Source: Candidatus Flavonifractor merdavium
Lineage (GTDB): Bacteria; Bacillota; Clostridia; Oscillospirales; Oscillospiraceae
Reading direction: 5' to 3'
NCBI GenBank assembly: GCA_019119335.1
Contig: DWXF01000011.1
Span: forward strand, 1-64,000
DNA: 64,000 nt
This document shows, piece after piece, positions 52,726-61,598 of the stretch. The stretch's first letter is position 1. Every line of letters begins with the position of its first letter. A model generated the notes under the pieces. It was not told the DNA's origin, did no database searches, and worked only from the letters and a program-made list of their open reading frames with translations. The translations under genes and the position numbers were made by a program.

Positions 52726-53160
52726 ATGGATCAAAGTTTTCACTATCTCCTCATGGCCGCCCAGGGGCTGTTTCAGCGGGCAGTGATGGCGGAGCTGAGC
52801 CGTGCGGGGCTGACAGCGGGCCAGCCCAAGGTGCTGGACTATCTGGGCCAGCACGACGGCAGCATCCAGAAGCGGATCGCGGCGGGGTGTCAGATCGACC
52901 CGGCCACCCTCACCGGCCTGCTGGGGCGGATGGAGGAGAAGGGGCTCATTGAGCGCCGCAGTCAGAATGGGGACCGGCGGTCCCTGTGCGTCTATCTGAC
53001 GGAGGAAGGCTGGGAAAAGCAGAAGCTGGTGCGCGCCACCCTGGAGCGGCTGGAGGAGGAGGTTTTGGCCTCCCTGGGTCCGGTGCAGGGCGAGGCGCTG
53101 GTAGAGGGCCTGCTGGGGATCTGCTTCCGGCTGGCGGAGGACAAGGAGGCGCTGCAATGA
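52726..53160 (+). CDS. MarR family transcriptional regulator
   Basis: A 144-residue dimeric winged-helix regulator: IQKRIAAGCQIDPATLTGLLGRMEEKGLIERR (about 46-77) is the DNA-recognition helix and start of the wing; helices at both ends form the dimer. GGGAGGAACCT precedes ATG 52726. It is coupled to a YczE-like membrane protein (ATGA overlap) and probably controls it through the palindrome in the promoter. The ligand is unknown. It is a paralogue of the MarR gene at 59.4 kb (both carry AGQPKVL and IDPA). Confidence 0.92.
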   Translation: MDQSFHYLLMAAQGLFQRAVMAELSRAGLTAGQPKVLDYLGQHDGSIQKRIAAGCQIDPATLTGLLGRMEEKGLIERRSQNGDRRSLCVYLTEEGWEKQKLVRATLERLEEEVLASLGPVQGEALVEGLLGICFRLAEDKEALQ

Positions 53161-53834
53161 GCAAAGGAGAACTGCTGCGCCGGTATGTCTTTTTTATTGT
53201 GGGGCTGTTCGTCAACTCCCTGGGGATCGCCCTTATCACCAAGGGAGACCTGGGAACCTCTCCCATCTCCAGCATCCCCTATACGCTGAGTATCGGCTTT
53301 ACCCCCTCTCTGGGCATGTTTACCCTGTATTACAGCCTGCTGCTCATCGTGTTGCAGCTGGTGATCCTGCGCAGGCGCTTTCCCAGGCAGTTCTGGCTTC
53401 AGGTGCCGGTCTCTCTGGGCTTTTCCTATTTCATTGACCTGTCCATGGCCCTGCTGGGCTTTTTGAACCCCCAGAGCTATCCCGCCAAGGCGGCCCTGTT
53501 GCTGGTGGGCTGCGCGGTGCTGGGCATCGGGGTGTTCATGGAGATGGCGGCCAACGTGGTCATGCTGCCGGGGGAGTGTACCGTAAAGGCCATCTCCACC
53601 ACCTGGAACACGGACTTTGGTAAGACCAAGGTGGCGGTGGATGTGACCATGGCGGCCTCGGCGGCGGTGCTGGGTCTGGTTCTCTACCAGGAGCTCACCG
53701 GCGTGCGGGAGGGGACCTTTGTCTCCGCCCTGCTGGTGGGGGCCATCGCCCGCACGGTGCACCGCTGGATCAATCCCAGGGTGCAGACCCTGCTGACTTG
53801 TACCCCCGCTCCGGTGGAGCAGGAGGCAAAATGA
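53157..53834 (+). CDS. YczE/YyaS/YitT-like integral membrane protein
   Basis: A 225-residue membrane protein with about five to six helices. The N-terminal RRYVFFIVGLFVNSLGIALITKGDLGTSPISS region and the LPGECTVKAI segment (about 140) are typical of the YczE-like family (COG2364). Family members are uncharacterised; B. subtilis YczE influences bacillaene/surfactin production by an unknown route. The start overlaps the MarR stop. A terminator follows. Confidence 0.85.
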   Translation: MSKGELLRRYVFFIVGLFVNSLGIALITKGDLGTSPISSIPYTLSIGFTPSLGMFTLYYSLLLIVLQLVILRRRFPRQFWLQVPVSLGFSYFIDLSMALLGFLNPQSYPAKAALLLVGCAVLGIGVFMEMAANVVMLPGECTVKAISTTWNTDFGKTKVAVDVTMAASAAVLGLVLYQELTGVREGTFVSALLVGAIARTVHRWINPRVQTLLTCTPAPVEQEAK

Positions 53835-53842
53835 CACAGACG

Positions 53843-53874
53843 CGCCCCCGGCCTTGGCCGGGGGCGTTTTATTT
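53843..53874 (+). terminator. Terminator after the YczE-like gene
   Basis: CGCCCCCGGCC - TT - GGCCGGGGGCG followed by TTTTATTTG. Confidence 0.9.
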
Positions 53875-53903
53875 GTTGAAAAAGCCCTGTAAGCTGTGGG
53901 CTC

Positions 53904-53932
53904 TTGCTTTTGTCCTGGCAAGGGGATACAAT
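53904..53932 (+). promoter_or_regulatory. Promoter of the SLH-protein gene
   Basis: TTGCTT (53904-53909), 17-base spacer, TACAAT (53927-53932). Confidence 0.6.
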
Positions 53933-54018
53933 AGAAGAACAGCGGATGGGCGGTGAAACACAGTGGACCGCCGCCCTGTTCTTTCCGCCGAATACCCTTA
54001 AAAAGAAGGAGGAAAAAC

Positions 54019-55974
54019 ATGAAACAGCGCATATTGTCTTTGTTCCTGGCTCTGGTGATGGGACTGTCCCTGCTGTCCGGGGCGGCGATGGCGGCGGGGT
54101 CTCCTATGGATGAGACCAAAAATATCGACAGCACCTACAACGGCAACTGGGCTGTTCCCGTCAACTCCTACCTCTATCAGGATGGGGAGAACCTGGTGCG
54201 GGTAGAGCACGATCAGGGCTGGAATATGATCAATTCCAACACCGGCGAAGTCACGGTGATGCGGCCGGAGCAGCTCATTGTGCAGACTTACAGCCCTCAG
54301 TTCCGTCTGCTGGACTCCCGTACTGTGGCGATGGAACTGCCTATCTGGGGCGGCTTTTTCGCCGGGGAGAGCTATAACTTCTGTGTCTTTGGCCAGGAGA
54401 ACCCGTCGGAGAGCGACAGCACCGAGGTCATTCGGGTGGTGAAGTATGACAAGCAGTGGAACCGCCTGGGCCAGGCCAGCCTGTACGGCGCCAATACCTA
54501 TATCCCCTTTGAGGCCGGCTCGCTGCGGATGGATGAGTACGGCGGATATCTGTACATCCGCACCAGCCATGAGATGTACGCCGGCAGCGACGGCCTGCAC
54601 CACCAGGCCAACCTGACTTTCTCTGTCCGGGAGTCGGACATGGAGATCACCGACTCCTTCTCCGGCGTGGCCAATTCCTCTGCGGGCTATGTATCTCACT
54701 CCTTCAACCAGTTTATCCTGGTGGATCAGGGCGCCAATATCGTCACTCTGGACCACGGCGACGCCTATCCCCGTGGGGCGGTGCTCATGCGATATAGCGC
54801 CAAGGCCGGCAGCGATAAATTCATCACCGCCAACGGTTCCCACTGGAATTCGGTGTCGGAGGAAGTAATGCTCCGGAATTGGTCCGGCGGCATCGGGGAT
54901 AACACCACCGGCGCCCAGGTCACCGGTCTGGCGGAGACCAGCACCGGCTATCTGGTGGCCTTCAGCGACACTGGCAAGGGCGCCGCCACCAACATCGGCA
55001 AAGATGTGAGCAATATCTACCTGGCCTACACCGCCAAGGACAACTTCACCGAGAGCGGCACTACTGTCCGCCCGCTGACCGACTCCAACGCCAGCTCCTC
55101 CCAGTACGGTTCCCAGCCCCGGCTGGTGCCCACCGGGCTGGACGGGGGATATATCCTGTGGGCCGTAGCGGAAAAGAGTGACAACGGCTACTTCTACAAC
55201 AACGGCACGCTGCAGTACGCCCGGTATCACGCAGACGGCACGATCTCCCAGATCCAGACGGTGGAGAACGCCCCCCTGTTCAACGGCCAGCCCATCTGCC
55301 GGGACGGCAAGGTGATCTGGTATGTCACCGACTACGACGATCCTGTTTTCTACGTCCTGGACGAAAACGGCGTTACCGCCCACCCCACGTCAGACTCCGG
55401 CCAGGAGCTCCCTGACAACCCGGGAGACCAGACTGCTCCCTCTTTCACTGATGTGCCCGAGGGGGCGTGGTATGCCCAGTACGTGGAAAAGGCCGCCCAG
55501 GCTGGTTTGATGGGGGGCACCGGCGACGGCCGGTTCAGCCCCGAAGAAACCCTCAGCATCAGTCAGGTGGTCGCGCTCTGTGTCCGCCTCCACGCTCAGT
55601 ACTACGGCAACACTGTGCCCGAGACCGTCGACGGCCCGTGGTATCAGGGGGCCTACCAGTACGGTCTGGAGAAGGGCCTCTTTAACCGCAGTCAGCTGTC
55701 CTCCACTCTGGCCAACAATCCCGCCAGCCGCCTCCAGATGGTGGCCTGGCTGGACAAGGCTGTTCCTGAGGGACAGAAACAGCCCATCCACAGCGAGGTG
55801 ACAATACCCGACGTGGCTCCCACCGATCCCGGCGGAACGGAGATCTACAAGTGGTACAAAGCGGGGATCCTGGAGGGTGACAGCGACCACCGTTTCAATG
55901 GCCGCAGCAGCATTACCCGGGCCGAGACGGCGGCCATCCTGTGCCGCCTGGCCGGTCTGACCCCCAGAATATAG
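54019..55974 (+). CDS. Secreted S-layer-homology (SLH) protein
   Basis: The protein is 651 residues. A signal peptide (about 1-26, ending AAMAAG) is followed by a ~440-residue domain rich in Tyr, Gly, Asn and Asp that I do not recognise but which looks like a beta-propeller. Three SLH repeats close the protein (about 480-535, 540-590 and 595-651; markers SFTDVPEGAWY and ITRAETAAILCRLAG). The middle repeat is degenerate. SLH domains bind pyruvylated secondary wall polymers, so the protein should sit on the cell surface. AAGGAGGAAAAAC precedes ATG 54019. It is a single-gene unit with its own promoter and terminator. Confidence 0.88.
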   Translation: MKQRILSLFLALVMGLSLLSGAAMAAGSPMDETKNIDSTYNGNWAVPVNSYLYQDGENLVRVEHDQGWNMINSNTGEVTVMRPEQLIVQTYSPQFRLLDSRTVAMELPIWGGFFAGESYNFCVFGQENPSESDSTEVIRVVKYDKQWNRLGQASLYGANTYIPFEAGSLRMDEYGGYLYIRTSHEMYAGSDGLHHQANLTFSVRESDMEITDSFSGVANSSAGYVSHSFNQFILVDQGANIVTLDHGDAYPRGAVLMRYSAKAGSDKFITANGSHWNSVSEEVMLRNWSGGIGDNTTGAQVTGLAETSTGYLVAFSDTGKGAATNIGKDVSNIYLAYTAKDNFTESGTTVRPLTDSNASSSQYGSQPRLVPTGLDGGYILWAVAEKSDNGYFYNNGTLQYARYHADGTISQIQTVENAPLFNGQPICRDGKVIWYVTDYDDPVFYVLDENGVTAHPTSDSGQELPDNPGDQTAPSFTDVPEGAWYAQYVEKAAQAGLMGGTGDGRFSPEETLSISQVVALCVRLHAQYYGNTVPETVDGPWYQGAYQYGLEKGLFNRSQLSSTLANNPASRLQMVAWLDKAVPEGQKQPIHSEVTIPDVAPTDPGGTEIYKWYKAGILEGDSDHRFNGRSSITRAETAAILCRLAGLTPRI

Positions 55975-55985
55975 GGAAATATACA

Positions 55986-56022
55986 GGGCCCGTCCCGGAG
56001 CGAACCGCTCCGGGACGGGCCC
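55986..56022 (+). terminator. GC-rich hairpin after the SLH gene
   Basis: GGGCCCGTCCCGGAGCG and its complement form a 16-17 bp stem directly after the SLH stop, but no T-run follows; probably works with the next hairpin or protects the message end. Confidence 0.55.
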
Positions 56023-56030
56023 AAACTGTG

Positions 56031-56060
56031 GAAAAAGTCCGGCGGAAGCCGGACTTTTTC
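56031..56060. terminator. Bidirectional terminator between SLH gene and DUF4317 gene
   Basis: GAAAAAGTCCGGC - GGAA - GCCGGACTTTTTC with T-runs on both sides. Confidence 0.88.
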
Positions 56061-56071
56061 CGATTTGTGTG

Positions 56072-57217
56072 TTATCCGGGCTGGCCGTCCCCCAGGTCCA
56101 CTGCCAGGCCGTTGACCTCCATGCCGTCCGCCGGCAGGAGCAGGTAGGTGCGGCCGTTGATTTTCCTGGTCTCTACCAGATAGCTGTAATCCGGATCTAT
56201 CAGAATGGTGGCGTTTTCGGTTTTGATCTCGAAGCGGCTGCTGTTGATCAGGTTGGCGGGGTTGAGGGGCACCCCCTCCCCGAACTGGGCGGCGCAGCTC
56301 TTGTGGAAGGCCTGCACCTTTTCCTCCTCCACGCCGCAGTTGTGCAGGATGGTGTCTACCTCCCGGGGGGAGATAGAGGGAGCCTCCGGGTTGTGCTCCT
56401 CCTTGTGCTGGAGCAGCTTGTCCCGCAGCTGCTGGTGGACCGAGCGCACCACCTCCATGGAGCATTCCCCCTCCAGAGCCTCCGCCAGGGCGGTGTGGAA
56501 GGTCTCCTTCTGCTCGTCGGCGGACATGGGGGGCTCGGTGCGGAAGATAGCGTCGATAAACTCCTGATGGATCAGGTCGGTCTGCTTGGTGTAGTACAGG
56601 GCGTTGTAGAGGTTGGCGGCCCGGTTGTCGAAGGCGGGAAACAGGAAACCCAGCTCCGGCGGGGCCACCACCTGCCCGGCGGAGCGGCTGTGGAACTCGT
56701 TCTCCCCGGGGAAGTAGCCCAGCTCCGCCTTGCTGTCCTTCACCGGACAGATGGCGCACAGGATGTAGGAGAACACCTGGTCGGAGGCGTCGGCCTGGTC
56801 CTGATCGTCCCTGCCCCGGTAGGGCACGTCGTAGGTGTCGTGGGCCAGCAGGATCAGGTAGTTGCGCTCGTCCATATCCAGGGACTGGATGACCTGATCG
56901 TAAAACTGACGGCGCACCTGCTCGTCCTTCAGCTCGGTCTGGCGGAGGGCGGAGAGCAGACGGTGCTCCTCACTGTCCGCCACCTGCCGGGTGGAGAATA
57001 CGATGTCGATGAGATTTTTCTGCAGCTGACCGGTGAGGGTGCGGCGCAGGAGGGTGAGGTACTTCTCCGCCTCGTCCTGGGGCATCAGTCCCAGAGAGCC
57101 GTCCAGATAGGAGATGACCTGCTTGTTGGAGTTGACGTAACAGCCGTAGATTTTGGTAATGGCATTCTTCTCCGGCTTCAGCCGGCGGCGCAGCTCGCCG
57201 ATTTCACGTTGATTCAT
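56072..57217 (-). CDS. DUF4317 family protein
   Basis: The protein is 381 residues, soluble, acidic and without signal peptide or membrane helix. It matches the DUF4317 family of Clostridia: the REIGELRRRLKPEKNAITKIYGCYVN start, RNYLILLAHDTYDVP (about 118-132), and the ICPVKDSKAELGYF block (about 157-170). The function is unknown; no catalytic motif is obvious. It lies 46 bases downstream of fbp and could be cotranscribed with it. Confidence 0.85.
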   Translation of the reverse strand: MNQREIGELRRRLKPEKNAITKIYGCYVNSNKQVISYLDGSLGLMPQDEAEKYLTLLRRTLTGQLQKNLIDIVFSTRQVADSEEHRLLSALRQTELKDEQVRRQFYDQVIQSLDMDERNYLILLAHDTYDVPYRGRDDQDQADASDQVFSYILCAICPVKDSKAELGYFPGENEFHSRSAGQVVAPPELGFLFPAFDNRAANLYNALYYTKQTDLIHQEFIDAIFRTEPPMSADEQKETFHTALAEALEGECSMEVVRSVHQQLRDKLLQHKEEHNPEAPSISPREVDTILHNCGVEEEKVQAFHKSCAAQFGEGVPLNPANLINSSRFEIKTENATILIDPDYSYLVETRKINGRTYLLLPADGMEVNGLAVDLGDGQPG

Positions 57218-57263
57218 GGGGACCTCGCTTTTTCATTTGATTGGGATATGGGATGCGGGGGAC

Positions 57264-59255
57264 CTATTCCTTGTGGTCCTCCACAATCTCACCGTTGCGG
57301 AAGGCCTGGAGCAGGGCCGTCAGATCTTCAATCTGCTCCTGCAGCTGCCGGCCCACGTCGGTGCCGGCAATCTTCATCCGGGACTCCAGCCGCTCGAACA
57401 CCACCGAGGTGGAGGCGATATCCTGGTTTTCCCGGATAGCGTTGGCCCGGCCCACAAAGGGCTCGTGGGATACCAGCCGGAAGCAGGCGGAGTTGTAGAT
57501 CAGGGTATAGCCGGCGATGCCGGTGGTCTTTTGGTAGGCCTTGCAGAATCCTCCGTCGATGACCAGCAGCTTGCCCCCGGCCTTCATGGGGCTCTCTCCC
57601 TTTTTGGACTTCACCGGCACGTGGCCGTTGACAATGTGGCAGTGGGGGCCCTCCAGGCCGAACTCCTTCAGCAGCTTGTCGCACACCGCCGGGTCGTTGT
57701 AAAACTGATAGTAGGCATTTTTGGGTTCGGTCCAGGTGGACTCGTCGGCGATCAGCCGCCGCTCGAAGGTGGTCATCCGGTCCCGGCCGAAGATGGGGCT
57801 GTTGCGGCCCGCCCACAAAAACCACAGAAAGTCCATGCCGAACTCCCGCTCCTCCGAGCCCGGCTTGCTGTAATAGGCCCGCCGGGCGGTGAGGTCGGCG
57901 TAGTCCAGGAAGGCCTTGCCGGAGAGCTCCTGTCCGCCGATGGAGAAGGTGGTCAGCTTGCCCTCCTCCGTCATGGGGATGCAGCCATGGAACAGCAGAT
58001 TGCCGTTATAGACCTTGTACAGGCTGCCCTTGGAGTAGAGGAACCGGACGTGCCGCTGGAGCTTCTCGCTGTGGAGGAAGGAGCGGGTGAGCTGGTTGAT
58101 GAGAGCGTCCTCCTCCTCGGTGAGGGCGTAGGGGTTGTCCCGGTCCACGGTGGGGAAGTCGGTGTCCTCCAGGGGGTAGGTGGTGCCGCCGATGGTGATG
58201 CACTTGTGCTCATAGTCGATCTTGTCCAGCAGCAGCCGGTCGGACATGCTGAAGCAGGGGTTGCGCAGGATCTTCTGCCCCTCCAGCTTGAAGAGGATGA
58301 TGGTGATGGCCTTGTGCATCCGGGCGGAGAGCAGCTTGTCCTTCTCAGTGTAGTGGGCCTCGTCCTCGCTGTTGAGCTTTACCTGAAAGCGGTGGATGTC
58401 GCAGTCCTTATAGACCTCGTTGGCGAACACCGACAGGGGCCGCAGGGAGATGCCGTAGCCCGTCTCGATGACCTCCAGGTTGTTGTACCGCAGGGAGTTG
58501 GCCAGCACCGTAGCCACCAGGGTGCGGGAGCCGGAGGCCGCCCCCATCCACAGTACGTCGTGATTGCCCCACTGGATATCCACGCTGTGGTAGTCCATCA
58601 GGGAGTCCAGGATGATGTCCGCCCGGGGGCCGCGGTCGAAGATGTCTCCCACCAGATGGAGGTGGTCCACCGCCAGGCGCTTGATGAGCTCGCACAGCTC
58701 CACCAGGAAGTTGGCGGCCCGGTCGATGTCGATGATGGTGGAGATGATGTTTTCGTAGTAGTCCCGCTTGTCGTTGTCCTCGTAGTGGGTGTGGATCATT
58801 TCGTCGATGATGTAGGCGTACTCCGGCGGCATGGCCTTGCGGACCTTGGAGCGGGTGTACTTGGAACTTACCAGACGGCACACCTCAATGAGACGATGGA
58901 AGGTGATGCGGTACCACTCCCGCATGTCAGCAGTCTCCCGCTCGATCTCCTCCAGCTTCTCCTGGGGGTAGTAGATGAGGGTGGCCAGCTGATCCAGATC
59001 GGCCTTGGACACGGTGGTGGCGAACAGGTCGTCCAGCTTCTCCCGCACGACCCCGGAGGCGGAGTTGAGGATATGTAAAAAGGCCTCGAACTCCCCGTGG
59101 ACGTCAGAGATAAAGTGCTCCGTGCCCTTGGGCAGGTTGCGGATGGCGTGGAGGTTGATGATCTCGGTGCTGGCGGCCTGGACGTTGGGGTACTGCCTGG
59201 CCAGCATTTTCAGGTAGTGCAGGTTTTCCGGCTGATAGGCTTTTGTGAGCTCCAT
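57264..59255 (-). CDS. fbp: Fructose-1,6-bisphosphatase, class III
   Basis: A 663-residue gluconeogenic enzyme of the Firmicute type, unrelated to E. coli FBPase. The metallophosphoesterase core is split along the chain: ISDVHGEF (about 48-55, Asp and His), GDIFDRGPRAD (about 203-213) and WGNHDVLW (about 228-235). Length is typical for the class. GGAGGTCCCCGCC precedes ATG 59255. It is divergent from a MarR-ABC exporter operon. Confidence 0.95.
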   Translation of the reverse strand: MELTKAYQPENLHYLKMLARQYPNVQAASTEIINLHAIRNLPKGTEHFISDVHGEFEAFLHILNSASGVVREKLDDLFATTVSKADLDQLATLIYYPQEKLEEIERETADMREWYRITFHRLIEVCRLVSSKYTRSKVRKAMPPEYAYIIDEMIHTHYEDNDKRDYYENIISTIIDIDRAANFLVELCELIKRLAVDHLHLVGDIFDRGPRADIILDSLMDYHSVDIQWGNHDVLWMGAASGSRTLVATVLANSLRYNNLEVIETGYGISLRPLSVFANEVYKDCDIHRFQVKLNSEDEAHYTEKDKLLSARMHKAITIILFKLEGQKILRNPCFSMSDRLLLDKIDYEHKCITIGGTTYPLEDTDFPTVDRDNPYALTEEEDALINQLTRSFLHSEKLQRHVRFLYSKGSLYKVYNGNLLFHGCIPMTEEGKLTTFSIGGQELSGKAFLDYADLTARRAYYSKPGSEEREFGMDFLWFLWAGRNSPIFGRDRMTTFERRLIADESTWTEPKNAYYQFYNDPAVCDKLLKEFGLEGPHCHIVNGHVPVKSKKGESPMKAGGKLLVIDGGFCKAYQKTTGIAGYTLIYNSACFRLVSHEPFVGRANAIRENQDIASTSVVFERLESRMKIAGTDVGRQLQEQIEDLTALLQAFRNGEIVEDHKE

Positions 59256-59290
59256 GGCGGGGACCTCCCTTTCTCCTGTGGCTTTTTTCC

Positions 59291-59319
59291 ATTATCCCAC
59301 GTTCTGCCTCCGCTGGCAA
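59291..59319 (-). promoter_or_regulatory. fbp promoter
   Basis: Minus-strand TTGCCA (59319-59314), 17-base spacer, GATAAT (59296-59291). Confidence 0.6.
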
Positions 59320-59340
59320 GGGGAAAAGGGGGGAAGGTAC

Positions 59341-59368
59341 TTGACAAGAGGGGAGAAGGGGCTATAAT
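59341..59368 (+). promoter_or_regulatory. Promoter of the MarR - ABC exporter operon
   Basis: Perfect TTGACA (59341-59346), 16-base spacer, perfect TATAAT (59363-59368). Confidence 0.85.
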
Positions 59369-59393
59369 TGACATGTCAATATTGACATATCAA
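59368..59393 (+). promoter_or_regulatory. Twin MarR operators
   Basis: TTGACATGTCAA (59368-59379, perfect palindrome) and TTGACATATCAA (59382-59393, one mismatch) are 14 bases apart, begin in the -10 box and end at the ribosome binding site. A bound dimer pair would block both transcription start and initiation. Confidence 0.75.
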
Positions 59394-59406
59394 AGGAGGA
59401 ACGGAT

Positions 59407-59838
59407 ATGGAGCGCACCTTCCATATGCTGCTTTATCGGACGTTTCACGCCCAGCGCAATGCCCTGCGGCCCCATCTGGGGGAGCTGGGTCTGGGAGCGG
59501 GCCAGCCCAAGGTGCTGGGCTATCTGGTCCGTAACGGAGCCAGCCGTCAGCGGCAGCTGGCGGAGTACTGCGAGATTGACCCCGCGGCCATCTCCCGGAT
59601 GCTGGATTCCCTGCAGCGGGGAGGCTTTGTGGAGCGGCAGCCCGGCAAGGGCAACCTCCGGTACGAGGAAATTGTGGTCACCGACCGGGGCCGGGAGGCC
59701 TATGAGGTGTGGCAGGGCTACTGCCGGGAGATGGAGGAGCAGATGCTGGCCGGATTTTCCCAGGAGGAGCGGACCCGGTTTGCCGACTACCTGGGCCGGG
59801 CCTACCGCAACCTGAAGGGCAGGGAGGAGGAGGTATGA
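59407..59838 (+). CDS. MarR family regulator of the ABC exporter
   Basis: A 143-residue winged-helix repressor. SRQRQLAEYCEIDPAAISRMLDSLQRGGFVER (about 47-78) forms the recognition region; the N-terminal helix and long C-terminal helix give the dimer. AAAGGAGGA precedes the ATG. The stop overlaps the first exporter gene (ATGA). The usual logic is that an exported compound releases the repressor and induces its own efflux pump. Confidence 0.93.
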   Translation: MERTFHMLLYRTFHAQRNALRPHLGELGLGAGQPKVLGYLVRNGASRQRQLAEYCEIDPAAISRMLDSLQRGGFVERQPGKGNLRYEEIVVTDRGREAYEVWQGYCREMEEQMLAGFSQEERTRFADYLGRAYRNLKGREEEV

Positions 59839-61598
59839 AGGACCTGAAATGCCTGTTTGGCTATCTGGGTCCCTATCGGCGGGATATGCTGGCAGCCGCT
59901 TTGCTGATCATTGTGGAGACGGTGTTTGAGCTGGTGATCCCGGTGTTTATGGCCGACCTGATTGACGTGGGGGTTACCAACGGGGATATTTCCTATATTG
60001 TCTATAAAGGGGTACAGATGGGGATCTGCGCGGGGCTGGCGCTGGTTACCGGGCTGCTGTACGCCCGCTTTGCCGCCCGGGCCGCCTATGGCTGGGGCGC
60101 CCGGGTGCGGGAGGCGGAATTTGAGCGGGTTCAGCGCTACGCCTTTTCCAACCTGGACCGGTTTGAATCCTCCTCCCTGGTCACCCGCATGACCACCGAT
60201 GTGACGGTGCTCCAGAACGCCGTCAACGGCGGGCTGCGTCCCCTGGTCCGCAGTCCCATCATGCTGGCCATGGGCCTGGGGCTGTCCTTCTGGATGAATC
60301 CCAGGCTGGCCCTGGTGTTTGTGGTGTGCGCCCCCGCGCTGGCGGTGATCCTGTTTCTGGTGGTGCGGAAGGTAGCACCCATGTACGGCCGTCTCCAGAA
60401 GGCTATGGACGGCCTGAACAACGTGGTGCAGGAGGGGCTGACCGCCATCCGGGCGGTGAAGGCCTTTGTCCGGGGGGAGTACGAGGAGGAGAAGTTCCGG
60501 AGCGTGAATGAGGAGCTGCGTGCCACCAGCCAGCGCACCTTCCACCTGGCGGTGCTCAACCAGCCCGCCTTTCAACTGGTGATGTATACCAGCATTGTGC
60601 TCATCTTCTGGTTCGGCGGGCAGATGATCCTGCGTGGGGAGCTGCTGGTGGGGGAGCTGACCGGCTTTCTCAGCTACGTGCTCCAGGTGATGAACTCCAT
60701 GATGCTGATCTCCAATGTGTTTCTGCTGCTCACCCGGTCTCTGGCCAGCGCCCACCGCATTGTGGAGGTGCTGGAGGAGGAGCCCGCCCTGACCGTTCCC
60801 CCTGACCCGGTGACAGAGGTGGTCGACGGTAGCGTGGACTTTGAGGGGGTCTGCTTCAAATACCACGCCGGCGCCAGGGAGTACGCCCTCTCCGGGGTGA
60901 ATCTCCACATCGGCTCCGGGCAGACGGTGGGTATTCTGGGGGGCACCGGCTCGGCCAAGACAACCCTGGTGCAGCTTATCCCCCGGCTGTACGATGTTAC
61001 CGAGGGCAGCGTAAAGGTGGGGGGTGTGGACGTACGGGACTACGACCTCACCGCCCTGCGGGACGCGGTTTCCATCGTGCTGCAGAAGAATGTGCTCTTT
61101 TCCGGCACTGTGGGGGAAAACCTCCGGTGGGGCGACCCATCCGCAGGGGAGCAGGAGCTGTGGTCGGCCTGCCGGGCGGCCTGCGCCGACGAATTTCTGA
61201 CCCGGATGCCCAAGGGGCTGAACACCGATCTGGGCCAGGGGGGCGTCAACGTCTCCGGCGGGCAGAAGCAGCGGCTGTGCATTGCCCGGGCGCTGCTGAA
61301 AAAGCCCAAAATCCTGATCTTTGACGACTCCACCTCGGCGGTGGATACCGCTACGGAGGCCAAAATCCGCTCTGCCCTGGAGGGGCTCACCGGTGTGACC
61401 AAACTCATCATCGCCCAGCGTGTCACCTCGGTGATGCACGCCGACCTTATCGTAATTCTGGAGGACGGACGGATCCACGCCGCCGGCACCCACGACCAGC
61501 TGCTGGCCTCCGATCCCATCTACCAGGAGATCTACACATCCCAGATGAAAGGAGGGGAGGACCATGGCGGCCCGGCAGCTCAGCGCGAAAAAGCCTAA
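59835..61598 (+). CDS. ABC exporter half, degenerate ATP site (heterodimer subunit 1)
   Basis: The protein is 587 residues: six membrane helices (about 1-320) then a nucleotide-binding domain. Walker A is GGTGSAKT (about 369-376), with Ala in place of the usual Gly. The signature is VSGGQKQR, and Walker B ends IFDDSTSAVD, with Asp where the catalytic Glu should be. This is the pattern of the non-catalytic site of heterodimeric multidrug exporters (YheI/YheH, BmrCD type). The gene overlaps the next half-transporter by 35 bases. Confidence 0.93.
   Translation: MKDLKCLFGYLGPYRRDMLAAALLIIVETVFELVIPVFMADLIDVGVTNGDISYIVYKGVQMGICAGLALVTGLLYARFAARAAYGWGARVREAEFERVQRYAFSNLDRFESSSLVTRMTTDVTVLQNAVNGGLRPLVRSPIMLAMGLGLSFWMNPRLALVFVVCAPALAVILFLVVRKVAPMYGRLQKAMDGLNNVVQEGLTAIRAVKAFVRGEYEEEKFRSVNEELRATSQRTFHLAVLNQPAFQLVMYTSIVLIFWFGGQMILRGELLVGELTGFLSYVLQVMNSMMLISNVFLLLTRSLASAHRIVEVLEEEPALTVPPDPVTEVVDGSVDFEGVCFKYHAGAREYALSGVNLHIGSGQTVGILGGTGSAKTTLVQLIPRLYDVTEGSVKVGGVDVRDYDLTALRDAVSIVLQKNVLFSGTVGENLRWGDPSAGEQELWSACRAACADEFLTRMPKGLNTDLGQGGVNVSGGQKQRLCIARALLKKPKILIFDDSTSAVDTATEAKIRSALEGLTGVTKLIIAQRVTSVMHADLIVILEDGRIHAAGTHDQLLASDPIYQEIYTSQMKGGEDHGGPAAQREKA

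Noticed and set aside
59835..61598. Inactivating mutation in the ABC exporter ATPase
   Set aside because: The altered Walker A and missing catalytic Glu are the normal degenerate site of heterodimeric exporters; the partner gene has the intact site.
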